Of a stretch of DNA of 32,655 bases, positions 1 to 7,742 are shown one piece after another. Below the pieces are notes generated by a model. It saw only the letters and a list, made by a program, of their open reading frames with translations, was not told the DNA's origin and made no database searches. The first letter of the stretch is position 1. Each line of letters starts with the position of its first letter. The position numbers and the translations under genes are program-made. The DNA lies in the NCBI GenBank assembly GCA_002327725.1, contig DCXP01000030.1, positions 1 through 32,655 of the forward strand, given 5' to 3'. This DNA comes from Proteobacteria bacterium UBA2133. GTDB lineage: Bacteria > Pseudomonadota > Gammaproteobacteria > Arenicellales > UBA868.

Positions 1-279
1 TTTCTTCTTTTCTTCGGCTTTGCGTTTTTCTTCGGCTTTGCGCTTTTTTTCAGCCTCGGCTTTTTTCTTCTCTTGCTCGAGTCGGCGCTTTTCCCTTTCT
101 ATTGCTGCGAGATCTATTGCCTTCGCCTGTACCGGACGCGCCGGTGCAGGCGTTACCGCGCGCGGCTGGATCAGAAGACTGACCCCAAGCAGTGCGCCGA
201 AGACAATATGGATAACAACCGCATAGATAAATGCCCGCACGGGGGTGGCGACGTTTCTCGACGTGCGGCGCACTGGCAA
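1..279 (-). CDS. tolA: TolA N-terminus (partial, runs off the window)
   Basis: Only the first 93 codons are present; the gene continues past base 1. TolA is the inner-membrane-anchored periplasm-spanning subunit of the Tol-Pal envelope system and is energised by TolQ-TolR. The translation shows a short basic cytoplasmic start, one hydrophobic segment (about residues 17-40, AFIYAVVIHIVFGALLGVSL), a Pro/Ala linker, then a highly charged Lys/Glu/Ala-rich stretch (ERE-KRR, EEKRKAEEK) typical of the start of the TolA helical domain II. There is no ATG. The best starts are TTG at 279-277, directly abutting the tolR stop, or GTG at 273-271. Neither has a clear Shine-Dalgarno sequence, so translational coupling to tolR is likely. 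Identity is firm from position and composition; the start is uncertain. Confidence 0.85.
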   Translation of the reverse strand, partial: MPVRRTSRNVATPVRAFIYAVVIHIVFGALLGVSLLIQPRAVTPAPARPVQAKAIDLAAIEREKRRLEQEKKKAEAEKKRKAEEKRKAEEKKK

Positions 280-696
280 TCAGTTATCTAAAGAATCGGT
301 TACCAGCCCAACCCCTGGAACACCTGCCTGCTGCAAAAGCACCATCGCCTGGACCACTGCGTCGTAGCGGACACTCTTGTCTGCGCGTACCAGAAATTCT
401 GTTTCAGGACTGTTGCGCATCACGATATCCGCCTTGATCCGAATCTCCTGAAGCGTCTGGACAGGCTCAGGGTCGTCGTTGATAAAGTACTGCTCGTTCT
501 TGTCCACATGGACAACAAAAGGTTCCGTGCTTTTTTCCGAGACGACTTTCGCGTTAGCCTTGGGCAGTTCGACGCTGATGCCCTCCATGAGCAGCGGCGC
601 GGTCACCATGAAAATCACCAGCAGCACCAGCATCACATCGATATAAGGAACCACGTTGATCTCGCTCATCTGGCGCTTATGCCGGCGTGGACGCAT
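280..696 (-). CDS. tolR: TolR, ExbD/TolR-family proton-channel subunit
   Basis: This 138-residue protein matches TolR in length. TolR is an inner-membrane protein that forms, with TolQ, the proton-driven motor that energises TolA during outer-membrane constriction at division. It has a basic N-terminus (RPRRHKRQ), then one transmembrane helix at about residues 15-36 carrying the conserved membrane Asp (YIDVMLVLLVIFMVTAPLL), then a periplasmic domain with the ExbD-type signature after the helix (VELPKA). The ATG at 696 lies behind a GAGG-type ribosome site (GAGGTCAGACTG). The gene sits 17 nt after tolQ and abuts tolA, consistent with one transcript. Confidence 0.95.
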   Translation of the reverse strand: MRPRRHKRQMSEINVVPYIDVMLVLLVIFMVTAPLLMEGISVELPKANAKVVSEKSTEPFVVHVDKNEQYFINDDPEPVQTLQEIRIKADIVMRNSPETEFLVRADKSVRYDAVVQAMVLLQQAGVPGVGLVTDSLDN

Positions 697-713
697 CAGT
701 CTGACCTCAGCCC

Positions 714-1430
714 CTATCCGCGACGCCGGCCGCTGACGGCCTGCCGGTTAACGATGCTGGCAAACTCCTCGACAAATACGTCGTAGCGGGCAATCAAAGA
801 CTCAGCGCCGGCAGAAAACCGGTTGTAGGCGATGACCGCAGGAATTGCCGCAAAAAGTCCCATCGCGGTAGCAATCAGCGCTTCAGAGATGCCGGGCGCC
901 ACGGTTGCAATTGAGACGCTCTGCAACGCCCCTAAAGACCGGAAGGAATTCATAATGCCCCAGACAGTTCCAAACAGGCCCACATAAGGACTGGTAGACC
1001 CTACCGTAGCGAGAAAAGACAGGCGTGCTTCGAGCGCTTCGATCTCACGACTGAGCGCCACCCGCATCGCGCGCTGGACCCCTTCGATGAGATCCGTTCT
1101 CTCGACCGAGGCATTACCCGCCAGACGGCTGTACTCACGATACCCGGCCACAAAAATGCTGGTCATGCCCGCGGGTTCTTCCCCGCTTTCGGTGCAGCGC
1201 CGGTACAAGCCATTCAATTCACCGCCCGACCAGAACTCAGCCTCAAAATCATCCGCCTCCTGACGCAGTTTCTTGAGCGTATTGGCTTTGGTAAAGATCA
1301 CGGTCCAGGAGACCAGCGATGCCACTACCAGAATCAGCATCACCAACTGCACCAGCAGGCTTGCCTGCAGAATCAGGTCGAGAATCGACAGCGACTCATT
1401 GCTGATGGCAATTCTTACGGCTTCGTTCAT
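714..1430 (-). CDS. tolQ: TolQ, MotA/TolQ/ExbB-family proton-channel protein
   Basis: This 238-residue inner-membrane protein is the main channel subunit of the TolQ-TolR motor. It shows a first hydrophobic helix near residues 19-46, a long cytoplasmic loop, and two further helices with the family hallmark around residues 140-200 (STSPYVGLFGTVWGIM, then APGISEALIATAMGLFAAIPAVIAYN). Length is close to the E. coli protein. Its ATG overlaps the ybgC stop in an ATGA four-base overlap at 1427-1430, so translation is probably coupled to ybgC. Order ybgC-tolQ-tolR-tolA is the standard gammaproteobacterial one. Confidence 0.96.
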   Translation of the reverse strand: MNEAVRIAISNESLSILDLILQASLLVQLVMLILVVASLVSWTVIFTKANTLKKLRQEADDFEAEFWSGGELNGLYRRCTESGEEPAGMTSIFVAGYREYSRLAGNASVERTDLIEGVQRAMRVALSREIEALEARLSFLATVGSTSPYVGLFGTVWGIMNSFRSLGALQSVSIATVAPGISEALIATAMGLFAAIPAVIAYNRFSAGAESLIARYDVFVEEFASIVNRQAVSGRRRG

Positions 1431-1837
1431 TGGGTATTTTCCCCTTCCTGAATAAATGGCGGCAGAGGACGAGGCCGCATTGAGAGCGGCTCGATACAGG
1501 CAAGCCGGACCTCACCGGTACACAAGACTTCTCCTGAACCGACCACGCGCTGATGCAGAGTGACGCTCGCCGGTCGACGGCGGAGCACTTCGACAGAAAC
1601 CTCCAATGTGTCTCCAAGGTGGGCCGGCTGGAGGAAGTCAAGCCTGGCCGAACGGACGACGAACATCATCTGCCCGTCATCTGTGAGTTTTCGAAGATCA
1701 ATACCATAGTTGCGCAGCCATTCTGTGCGGGCCCGTTCCATAAATTTAAGGTAATTCGCGTAGTACACGATCCCGCCCGCATCGGTGTCCTCGTAGTACA
1801 CCCGCACCGGCCAGATAAAGGCTTGGGTACTGACCAT
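1427..1837 (-). CDS. ybgC: YbgC, tol-pal-associated acyl-CoA thioesterase
   Basis: This 136-residue hotdog-fold protein belongs to the YbgC/4-hydroxybenzoyl-CoA thioesterase family, which hydrolyses acyl-CoA or acyl-ACP thioesters in the cytoplasm and is encoded at the head of tol-pal operons. The N-terminal signature YYEDTDAGGIVYYANYLKF carries the expected catalytic Asp (D19), followed by MERARTEWLR. The ATG at 1837 is the first gene of the tol group after a 107-nt gap from ruvB, so a tol promoter may lie in 1838-1944, although I could not pick convincing -35/-10 boxes there. It overlaps tolQ by four bases. Confidence 0.94.
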   Translation of the reverse strand: MVSTQAFIWPVRVYYEDTDAGGIVYYANYLKFMERARTEWLRNYGIDLRKLTDDGQMMFVVRSARLDFLQPAHLGDTLEVSVEVLRRRPASVTLHQRVVGSGEVLCTGEVRLACIEPLSMRPRPLPPFIQEGENTQ

Positions 1838-1851
1838 CAGTTCACTAACCC

Positions 1852-1874
1852 GGGATCGGGAACGAACCCGACCC
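1852..1874. repeat. Imperfect inverted repeat between ruvB and ybgC
   Basis: Arms GGG(A)TCGGG and CCCGACCC can pair over 8 bp with one bulged base around the loop AACGAA. It lies 15 nt upstream of the ybgC start, in the only real gap between the ruv and tol groups. There is no T-run on either side, so I do not call it a terminator. It could be an RNA hairpin in the ybgC leader or a chance structure. Confidence 0.3.
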
Positions 1875-1944
1875 TAGCGCAAATACCCGCACACCCGGTG
1901 GCAACAGAGTGAGTATTTCCTGACCTTTTCATGGCAGTCCAATT

Positions 1945-2997
1945 TCAGCTGTCACCACTGAAAAGACCGGCCTGAGGCGTGCCGCCCGCCGGCGCCGTCA
2001 AACCAAAATGCCGATAGGCGGCCGCCGTCGCGGTTCGCCCGCGAGTGGTACGCATCAAAAATCCGGACTGTATGAGAAACGGCTCGACAACATCTTCCAA
2101 GGTTCCCCGCTCCTCGCCGATAGCAGCAGCAAGACTCTCGACCCCAACGGGACCGCCATCGAACTTTTCCATGATGGCGAACAACAAGCGCCGATCCAGG
2201 GCATCGAGTCCGAAGTTGTCAACCTCAAGCAGATCCAGGGCTTCGTTCGTGATGGTGCCGGTAATGACGCCGTCTGATTTCACCTGAGCGTAATCACGCA
2301 CACGGCGCAGCAGGCGGTTCGCAATTCGCGGGGTGCCCCGGCTGCGTCTCGCGATCATTTCGATACCGTCGCTCTCACTGGCAAGCCCCAGAATCCGGGC
2401 AGAACGCTCGACAATCCTTGCGAGTTCTTCGCTTCGGTAGAACTCCAGTCTCTGGACAATACCGAAACGGTCCCGCAGGGGCGAGGTCAGCAAACCCGCC
2501 CGTGTGGTAGCGCCGACCAGGGTGAATGGTGGGAGATTCAGCTTAATGGACCGCGCCGCCGGGCCCTCACCGATCATGATATCGAGCTGATAGTCCTCCA
2601 GGGCGGGGTACAGGATCTCTTCCACCGCAGCGCTCAGTCGGTGAATTTCATCGACGAACAACACATCGTGCGGCTCAAGATTGGTCAGGATCGCAGCGAG
2701 GTCTCCCGCTTTTTCAAGCACCGGCCCCGACGTCTGACGCAGGTTGGCCCCCATCTCGTGCGCCAGAATGTGCGCGAGGGTGGTCTTGCCAAGCCCGGGC
2801 GGCCCAAACACCAGCACGTGATCGAGGGCTTCGGCCCTTCCCTTGGCGGCCGCGATGAAGATTCCCAGCTGCTCGCGCACCTTGGGCTGACCGATAAATT
2901 CATCCAGCGTCAGCGGTCGAAGGCTCCGGTCAATTGCCCGGTCCTGACTCGAGTCATCATCGCCGGTTGGGTTGATCAGGGGATCATGCTCACTCAT
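1945..2997 (-). CDS. ruvB: RuvB, Holliday-junction branch-migration ATPase
   Basis: RuvB is the hexameric AAA+ motor that drives branch migration with RuvA on Holliday junctions. The 350-residue product has Walker A GPPGLGKTT (residues 65-73), Walker B LFVDEIHRL, the sensor-1 region GATTRAGLLTSPLRDRFG, and a C-terminal winged-helix domain ending with FLIQSGFLMRTTRGR. Length is slightly above the usual 335-345 because of an N-terminal acidic extension (PTGDDDSSQD). The ATG at 2997 overlaps the ruvA stop by four bases (ATGA). It is the last gene of the ruvCAB group; the next gene (ybgC) follows after 107 nt. Confidence 0.97.
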   Translation of the reverse strand: MSEHDPLINPTGDDDSSQDRAIDRSLRPLTLDEFIGQPKVREQLGIFIAAAKGRAEALDHVLVFGPPGLGKTTLAHILAHEMGANLRQTSGPVLEKAGDLAAILTNLEPHDVLFVDEIHRLSAAVEEILYPALEDYQLDIMIGEGPAARSIKLNLPPFTLVGATTRAGLLTSPLRDRFGIVQRLEFYRSEELARIVERSARILGLASESDGIEMIARRSRGTPRIANRLLRRVRDYAQVKSDGVITGTITNEALDLLEVDNFGLDALDRRLLFAIMEKFDGGPVGVESLAAAIGEERGTLEDVVEPFLIQSGFLMRTTRGRTATAAAYRHFGLTAPAGGTPQAGLFSGDS

Positions 2998-3590
2998 GGC
3001 GCCTCCCGGGAAAGCCCCTTCAGGGCTTCGCGGATAAGGGTTTCCACGGCAGGCACGCCATCAACATCAACAGCGCGCACCGCCCGGTTTGCCTCGGTCT
3101 CGCGATACCCCAGGGCCATCAGCGCGCTGGCTGCGTCCTGCTGTGGTGTCAGCGTCGTGCCCGACGCACCCGGGCCGGTTCCGGAGACCGTCTCCAGTCT
3201 GTCGCGAAGCTCAATGATCAGGCGTTCAGCGGTTTTGCGCCCGATGCCAGGCACCCGGGTCAACTGGGCAATGTCACCCACAGCGACACAGGCTGCCAGA
3301 TCGTCCGCGGTGAGTCCGGAAAGAAGCGCGAGCGCCACCCGCGGACCGACCCCACTGATTTTGAGCAGCACCCGGAACACATCCCGCTGCTGACGATCCG
3401 CAAACCCGAAAAGCAGATGCGCATCGTCACGGATCGCAAGATGCGTAAACAGCGAGACGCGATTGCCGATATCCGGCAGTTCATAAAAAGCGGTCATCGG
3501 CGCCTCGAGTTCATAGGCCACGCCGCCCACATCGACCATCAGCTGGGGTGGCTGCTTGTGCACCAGCGTGCCGCTGATCTGGCCAATCAT
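2994..3590 (-). CDS. ruvA: RuvA, Holliday-junction-binding subunit
   Basis: RuvA tetramers bind four-way DNA junctions and load RuvB. The 198-residue protein begins MIGQISGTL, as expected for the domain I OB-fold. It carries the helix-hairpin-helix signatures of domain II (ISGVGPRVALALLSG and VPGIGRKTAERLIIELRDRL). After a Gly/Thr/Pro linker near 145-155 comes the small RuvB-contacting domain III (ASALMALGYRETEANRAVR). It overlaps ruvC and ruvB by four bases at each end, which points to coupled translation of the three subunits. Confidence 0.97.
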   Translation of the reverse strand: MIGQISGTLVHKQPPQLMVDVGGVAYELEAPMTAFYELPDIGNRVSLFTHLAIRDDAHLLFGFADRQQRDVFRVLLKISGVGPRVALALLSGLTADDLAACVAVGDIAQLTRVPGIGRKTAERLIIELRDRLETVSGTGPGASGTTLTPQQDAASALMALGYRETEANRAVRAVDVDGVPAVETLIREALKGLSREAP

Positions 3591-4132
3591 CGCTGCAGGT
3601 CCCCGGCATCCTCGGCAGATACGCCAGCGCCGGCAGCAGCCTGACGCTGACGCACCTCGGCATGATGCAGATGACAGATGGCACAGGCGAGAGCATCGGC
3701 CGCATCCTGTGGCGGTTTGCGGTCCATGCCCAGCAGAACCCTCACCATGTGCTGCACCTGTTCCTTGCCTGCCCGGCCTGTCCCGGTGATCGCGCGCTTA
3801 ATTTCGAGTGCACTGTATTCGTTCACCTCTAATCCACTCTGAGCCAACGCGAGCAAAGCGCTGCCTCTAGCCTGCCCAAGCACCAGTGCCGACTGCGGAT
3901 TGGCGGAAACAAAGACCTTCTCAATCGCGCCGCTTGCCGGCTGGAAACGCCCGATAACCTCCTGAATTCGCTGGTGAATCGATACCAGCCGGGAGCCCAG
4001 GGATCCCGTCTCGACCCGGACGCATTCGCCGTGAATATAGTGCAAAGACTGGCCTCTTGCCTCTACAACCCCAATTCCAGTCACCCGGGAGCCCGGATCG
4101 ATCCCAATGGCCCTGAAGACTTCCGAAGACAT
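3587..4132 (-). CDS. ruvC: RuvC, Holliday-junction resolvase
   Basis: RuvC is the dimeric endonuclease that cuts the junction moved by RuvAB. I place the start at the ATG 4132-4130 (181 residues), which has an AGGG about 10 nt upstream, rather than at the in-frame TTG at 4141. The acidic active-site pattern is present: the Asp of AIGIDPGS near the N-terminus, the Glu of GAIEKVFVSANPQSALVLGQ, and the Asp pair in DAADALACAICHLHH. The C-terminal tail (RQRQAAAGAGVSAEDAG) is a little longer than in E. coli. Only 12 nt separate it from yebC. Confidence 0.96.
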   Translation of the reverse strand: MSSEVFRAIGIDPGSRVTGIGVVEARGQSLHYIHGECVRVETGSLGSRLVSIHQRIQEVIGRFQPASGAIEKVFVSANPQSALVLGQARGSALLALAQSGLEVNEYSALEIKRAITGTGRAGKEQVQHMVRVLLGMDRKPPQDAADALACAICHLHHAEVRQRQAAAGAGVSAEDAGDLQR

Positions 4133-4144
4133 CGAGTGCAAACC

Positions 4145-4888
4145 CTAGGCGTGAAGAGCCGATTCCTCTGGGAAACTCGCATTGGTAAAGACCTCCTGCA
4201 CATCGTCGAGTTCCTCTAATGCGTCGATCAAGCGCATTACTTTCTCTGCATCTTCATCACTCACAGGCGTCTCATTTGAGGGGCGCTCGATGACCTGTGC
4301 CAGTTCCGGCTCGAGTCCGGCACCCTGAAGTGCGTCATTGACCGCATCAAACGCTTCAGGCTCTGCGAGCACTTCAACGGAACCATCGGCGGCGGTTTCA
4401 ACGTCATCGGCCCCCGCGCCAACAGCCGCCTCCATCACTGCTTCTTCGTCCGTCCCCGGGGCAAAAATAAATAATCCGGTCTTGCTGAAAAGATAGGCCA
4501 CCGATCCTTCTGTACCCAAATTGCCGCCATGCTTGCCAAAAAGATGCCGGACTTCTCCGACGGTGCGATTGCGGTTGTCCGTGGTGCAATCGACCAGTAC
4601 CGCAACACCTCCGGGTGCATACCCTTCATAGCGGATTTCTTCGTAGGACACGCCTTCCAGTTCACCGGTTCCTCTTTTAATCGCCCGATCAACGGTGTCG
4701 CGCGTCATATTCGCAGACAAGGCTTTATCGATCGCGGCTCGCAGCCTGGGATTAGACACGCTATCGCCACCCCCTGCGCGGGCGGCTACCGTAATTTCAC
4801 GGATCAACTTGGTAAACAGCTTGCCGCGTTTCGCGTCCTGAGCGGCCTTGCGAAACTTGATATTAGCCCACTTACTATGCCCCGCCAT
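4145..4888 (-). CDS. yebC: YebC/PmpR/TACO1-family protein
   Basis: This 247-residue cytoplasmic protein is nearly identical in length to E. coli YebC. The N-terminus MAGHSKWANIKFRKAAQDAK is the family signature, followed by GGGDSVSNPRLRAAIDKA and APGGVAVLVDCTTDNRNRT. Family members have been described as transcriptional regulators (PmpR) and, more recently, as translation factors that relieve stalling on proline stretches; the sequence does not decide between these. The ATG at 4888 is preceded by AGGGAGAG. It lies between nudB (65 nt upstream) and ruvC, the usual pseudomonad order aspS-(nudB)-yebC-ruvC. Confidence 0.96.
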   Translation of the reverse strand: MAGHSKWANIKFRKAAQDAKRGKLFTKLIREITVAARAGGGDSVSNPRLRAAIDKALSANMTRDTVDRAIKRGTGELEGVSYEEIRYEGYAPGGVAVLVDCTTDNRNRTVGEVRHLFGKHGGNLGTEGSVAYLFSKTGLFIFAPGTDEEAVMEAAVGAGADDVETAADGSVEVLAEPEAFDAVNDALQGAGLEPELAQVIERPSNETPVSDEDAEKVMRLIDALEELDDVQEVFTNASFPEESALHA

Positions 4889-4953
4889 CTTGTGGTTCTC
4901 TCCCTGCCGAAAATAACCTTACGTTATCGCGCCTGATCTTTTTTACCCTGCAA

Positions 4954-5418
4954 TTACACCAGTTCTTGCGCTATCTGTGCCAGCGCTGCCCGGTTCGTCC
5001 ACGACCACAGTGAATCTGCAGCCACCGGAAGACTTTCCCAGCAACTGAGGTCATGCTCTGCGGGATTGACCCGAACCGCGCAGCGCCTGGATAAGCAAAG
5101 TGAGAAAAAATGCTCGAGGTTCTCGGTGACCCCCGGGCCATAGCGGTAGCGGTGCTCAGGGAGTATCAGAAAGCGCCGAGGCGTCTGCCGGTCACACCAG
5201 CCATCCTCCGCCACAATGCCGGTCTCCTCGAAGAGTTCCCGCCGGGCTGCCTCCTCAGGTGTCTCCCGTGGCCACTGCAAACCGCCGGTGACTGACTGCC
5301 AGAAAGCGCTGCCCGTTCGACGCAGCAGAAGTGTCTCACCTTCCGCCGTGTAAACCACTACCAGAACAGACTCCGGTCGCCTGAAACGCGTCGGCGGGCT
5401 CAGGGCGCTTGGGCTCAA
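4954..5418 (-). CDS. nudB: NudB, dihydroneopterin triphosphate pyrophosphatase (Nudix)
   Basis: NudB removes pyrophosphate from dihydroneopterin triphosphate in folate synthesis. The 154-residue protein has a complete Nudix box from G46 (GLQWPRETPEEAARRELF then EETGI, with RELFEETG at residues 60-67). Downstream, HRYRYGPGVTENLEHFFSL matches the NudB-specific region. The start is TTG at 5418-5416, overlapping the aspS TGA as TTGA, so translation is probably coupled to aspS. Position after aspS is typical of gammaproteobacteria. Folate genes folK, folB and a folM-like gene occur elsewhere in this window. Confidence 0.9.
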   Translation of the reverse strand: MSPSALSPPTRFRRPESVLVVVYTAEGETLLLRRTGSAFWQSVTGGLQWPRETPEEAARRELFEETGIVAEDGWCDRQTPRRFLILPEHRYRYGPGVTENLEHFFSLCLSRRCAVRVNPAEHDLSCWESLPVAADSLWSWTNRAALAQIAQELV

Positions 5419-7217
5419 TCCGCTGCTTTACCGGCGGCGTGGGCAGTGCCCGACAACCGCAGTCCCAGCTCCCGCATCTGTTCTGCATCGACGTCACCGG
5501 GTGCGTCGGTCAGCAGGCACGATGCCTTCTGGGTCTTGGGAAACGCAATGACATCCCGGATCGATTCTTCTCCCGCCGCCATCGAGACAATACGGTCGAT
5601 TCCGAAAGCGATGCCTCCATGCGGCGGCGCTCCAAAGCGCAGGGCGTCAAGCAAAAATCCGAAGCGGGCCTTAGCCTGTGCTTCATCGAGGCCAAGCGCC
5701 GCAAACACCTGCTGCTGGACCGCGCTCTGGTGGTTACGGATCGAACCACCACCGATCTCCGTACCATTGAGTACCAGGTCGTAGGCGCGCGAACGGACCG
5801 CACCGGGATCACTCTCCAATAGCGGCACGTCGTCAGGATTGGGAGCCGTAAACGGATGATGCAGGGCTACCCAGTGGCGTGCCTCGGGATCCTTTTCAAG
5901 AAGCGGAAACTCAACAACCCACAGAGGCTGCCAACCTTCAACAGCAAGACCAAGATCATGGCCCAGCCGAATCCTGAGGCCGCCCAGCGCGTCGTTGACC
6001 ACGCGAACACGGTCTGCGCCAAAGAACAACAGATCGCCATCCTCCGCAGAGCAGCGCTGCAGTACCTGGTGGACGACATCGTCGGGCAGAAATTTCAAAA
6101 TCGGCGACTGCAGACCGTTTGTGCCATCAGCGATACGGTTCACCTTGATGTACGCAAGACCGCCCGCACCAAACTGCTTAACAAACTCTGTGTAACCGTC
6201 TATCTGCTGCCGACTGAGCGCCGCACCACCCGGAACACGCAGCACGGCGACACGGCTGCCTGGCGTGGTTGCGGGTCCGGCGAAGACCTTGAACTCAACT
6301 TCGGTCATGAGATCGGCGATATCGACCAGTTCCAGCGGAATTCGCAGATCCGGCCGATCAGTACCGAACCGCTGTACTGCCTCTGCATACGTCAACCGTG
6401 GCAGAGGATCGGGCAGGGTAACCGAGAGGACGTCCGCAAATACCGAGCGGATCATATCCTCCATGATCGTCATGACGTCGCCCTCCTCGACGAAGGACAT
6501 CTCGATATCCAGCTGGGTGAATTCCGGCTGACGATCGGCCCGAAGATCCTCATCGCGGAAACACCGGGCGATCTGATAGTAGCGTTCAAATCCGGATACC
6601 ATCAGCAGCTGCTTGAACAACTGCGGCGACTGCGGCAGCGCAAAAAACTGGCCAGGGTGTACCCGGCTTGGCACGAGGTAATCGCGGGCGCCTTCGGGTG
6701 TGGAACGGGTGAGCACCGGGGTTTCCATCTCGACGAAATCACGATCGTCCAGATACCGGCGCAGAGCACGAATGACCCGATGACGTAGCCGCAGGTTGTG
6801 CTGCATCCGGTCACTGCGCAGATCAAGATATCGGTAACGCAGACGCAACGCTTCACCGGTATCCGGATCCTCAATCGGAAACGGCAGCGGGTCGGCACTG
6901 TTCAGTACCGTGATTTCCAGGCCCAGCAGCTCAATGGCGCCAGTGGGCAGATCAGGATTCAGCGTTCCTTCCGGGCGCATCCGCACGCGGCCCAACACCT
7001 GCAGTACGTATTCACCGCGGACCGACTCGGCGATAGCGAACTGGTCAACCCGGTCAGGATCAAAGACAACCTGCACCAGACCGCTGCGATCCCGCAGGTC
7101 GATAAAAATGACGCCACCGTGATCCCGCCGCCGCTGTACCCAGCCGCACAGACGTACCTCACGATCTACCGAAGCGGCATCCAGGTCGGTACAAAGGCAG
7201 TCACGCTGTTCGCTCAT
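5415..7217 (-). CDS. aspS: Aspartyl-tRNA synthetase
   Basis: This class IIb synthetase charges tRNA-Asp. The 600-residue product carries an N-terminal OB-fold anticodon-binding domain (residues about 1-110, CGWVQRRRDHGGVIFIDLRD), class II motif 2 (RCFRDEDLRADRQPEFTQLD), a bacterial GAD insertion in the middle, and motif 3 (GGIAFGIDRIVSM) near the C-terminus. I prefer the ATG at 7217 to the GTG one codon earlier, because GGAGGT lies 7 nt upstream of the ATG. It is 44 nt downstream of fmdB and overlaps nudB by four bases. I cannot tell from sequence whether it also charges tRNA-Asn. Confidence 0.97.
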   Translation of the reverse strand: MSEQRDCLCTDLDAASVDREVRLCGWVQRRRDHGGVIFIDLRDRSGLVQVVFDPDRVDQFAIAESVRGEYVLQVLGRVRMRPEGTLNPDLPTGAIELLGLEITVLNSADPLPFPIEDPDTGEALRLRYRYLDLRSDRMQHNLRLRHRVIRALRRYLDDRDFVEMETPVLTRSTPEGARDYLVPSRVHPGQFFALPQSPQLFKQLLMVSGFERYYQIARCFRDEDLRADRQPEFTQLDIEMSFVEEGDVMTIMEDMIRSVFADVLSVTLPDPLPRLTYAEAVQRFGTDRPDLRIPLELVDIADLMTEVEFKVFAGPATTPGSRVAVLRVPGGAALSRQQIDGYTEFVKQFGAGGLAYIKVNRIADGTNGLQSPILKFLPDDVVHQVLQRCSAEDGDLLFFGADRVRVVNDALGGLRIRLGHDLGLAVEGWQPLWVVEFPLLEKDPEARHWVALHHPFTAPNPDDVPLLESDPGAVRSRAYDLVLNGTEIGGGSIRNHQSAVQQQVFAALGLDEAQAKARFGFLLDALRFGAPPHGGIAFGIDRIVSMAAGEESIRDVIAFPKTQKASCLLTDAPGDVDAEQMRELGLRLSGTAHAAGKAAD

Positions 7218-7261
7218 CACGGATACCTCCAGCAGTGGAACCGGGCAGAAAGATCTCCTGC

Positions 7262-7651
7262 TCAGGCAGGATCAGAGGCAGAAGAACCGGACTTGCCGCT
7301 GGAAGATTTACTCGAGGAGGTTGTTGTACTGGGCGATGTCGACGCAGCCGACGCTTTGTCCTTGGTGCTCGAGGCATTTTCTGATCCAGCGGCCGACTCG
7401 CCGCCAGCCTTCTTGTCTTTGCCCTCGTCTTTACCCTCGCTTTTGCTCTCGGCAGGTTTCTTCTTGTCCGAGTTTTTGAAATCGGTCTCGTACCAGCCCG
7501 TACCCTTCAGGCGAAAGGCTGCAGCGGAAACCTGCTTGCGCAAAGTTGTCTCACCACACTCCGGGCAGAACACCAGGGGCTCATCAGACAATTTCTGTAA
7601 CGCCTCAAGGTGATGGCTACACTTGTCGCAGACGTACTCGTAGATTGGCAT
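7262..7651 (-). CDS. FmdB-family zinc-ribbon protein with long Ser/Lys-rich tail
   Basis: The first 45 residues form the FmdB/CxxC regulatory zinc ribbon: MPIYEYVCDKC, then FCPECGE, giving two Cys pairs. About residues 60-129 are low-complexity, rich in Lys, Glu, Ser, Thr and Gly, and look disordered. FmdB proteins are often encoded just upstream of aspS in gammaproteobacteria, but the family has no settled function. The name comes from a putative regulator of formamidase genes in a methylotroph. The gene heads the aspS-nudB-yebC-ruv cluster. A loop-out hairpin (CCTGC-CTGA-GCAGG) covers its stop codon. Confidence 0.85.
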   Translation of the reverse strand: MPIYEYVCDKCSHHLEALQKLSDEPLVFCPECGETTLRKQVSAAAFRLKGTGWYETDFKNSDKKKPAESKSEGKDEGKDKKAGGESAAGSENASSTKDKASAASTSPSTTTSSSKSSSGKSGSSASDPA

Positions 7652-7682
7652 GGGTGGATTCCGAAATGATGTGAGGCCAGAT

Positions 7683-7704
7683 CGCTGCCGCCGAAAGCGC
7701 AGCG
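7683..7704. repeat. Inverted repeat in the fmdB leader
   Basis: Perfect 6-bp arms CGCTGC and GCAGCG flank a 10-nt GC-rich interior. It lies between the predicted TATAAT box (7719-7714) and the fmdB start, so it would fold in the 5' leader of the fmdB-aspS transcript. There is no T-run after it, so it is not an obvious attenuator. Confidence 0.3.
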
Positions 7705-7713
7705 CAACCTGTA

Positions 7714-7742
7714 ATTATACCTTGTGCCCGGCCCTGACTTAA
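7714..7742 (-). promoter_or_regulatory. Predicted sigma-70 promoter for fmdB-aspS cluster
   Basis: On the minus strand there is a perfect TATAAT at 7719-7714, with a weak -35 TTAAGT at 7742-7737, spacing 17. It overlaps the end of the AmpG-like gene and would give a leader of about 55 nt before fmdB. The -10 is strong; the -35 matches only 3 of 6 positions. Confidence 0.5.

Noticed and set aside
13..226. Plus-strand frames over the tolA Lys/Glu repeats
   Set aside because: Low-complexity antisense of the charged tolA helix; the minus-strand tolA reading is clear.
2641..3393. 250-residue plus-strand frame antisense to ruvB/ruvA
   Set aside because: Antisense to two clear housekeeping genes, no domain recognised.
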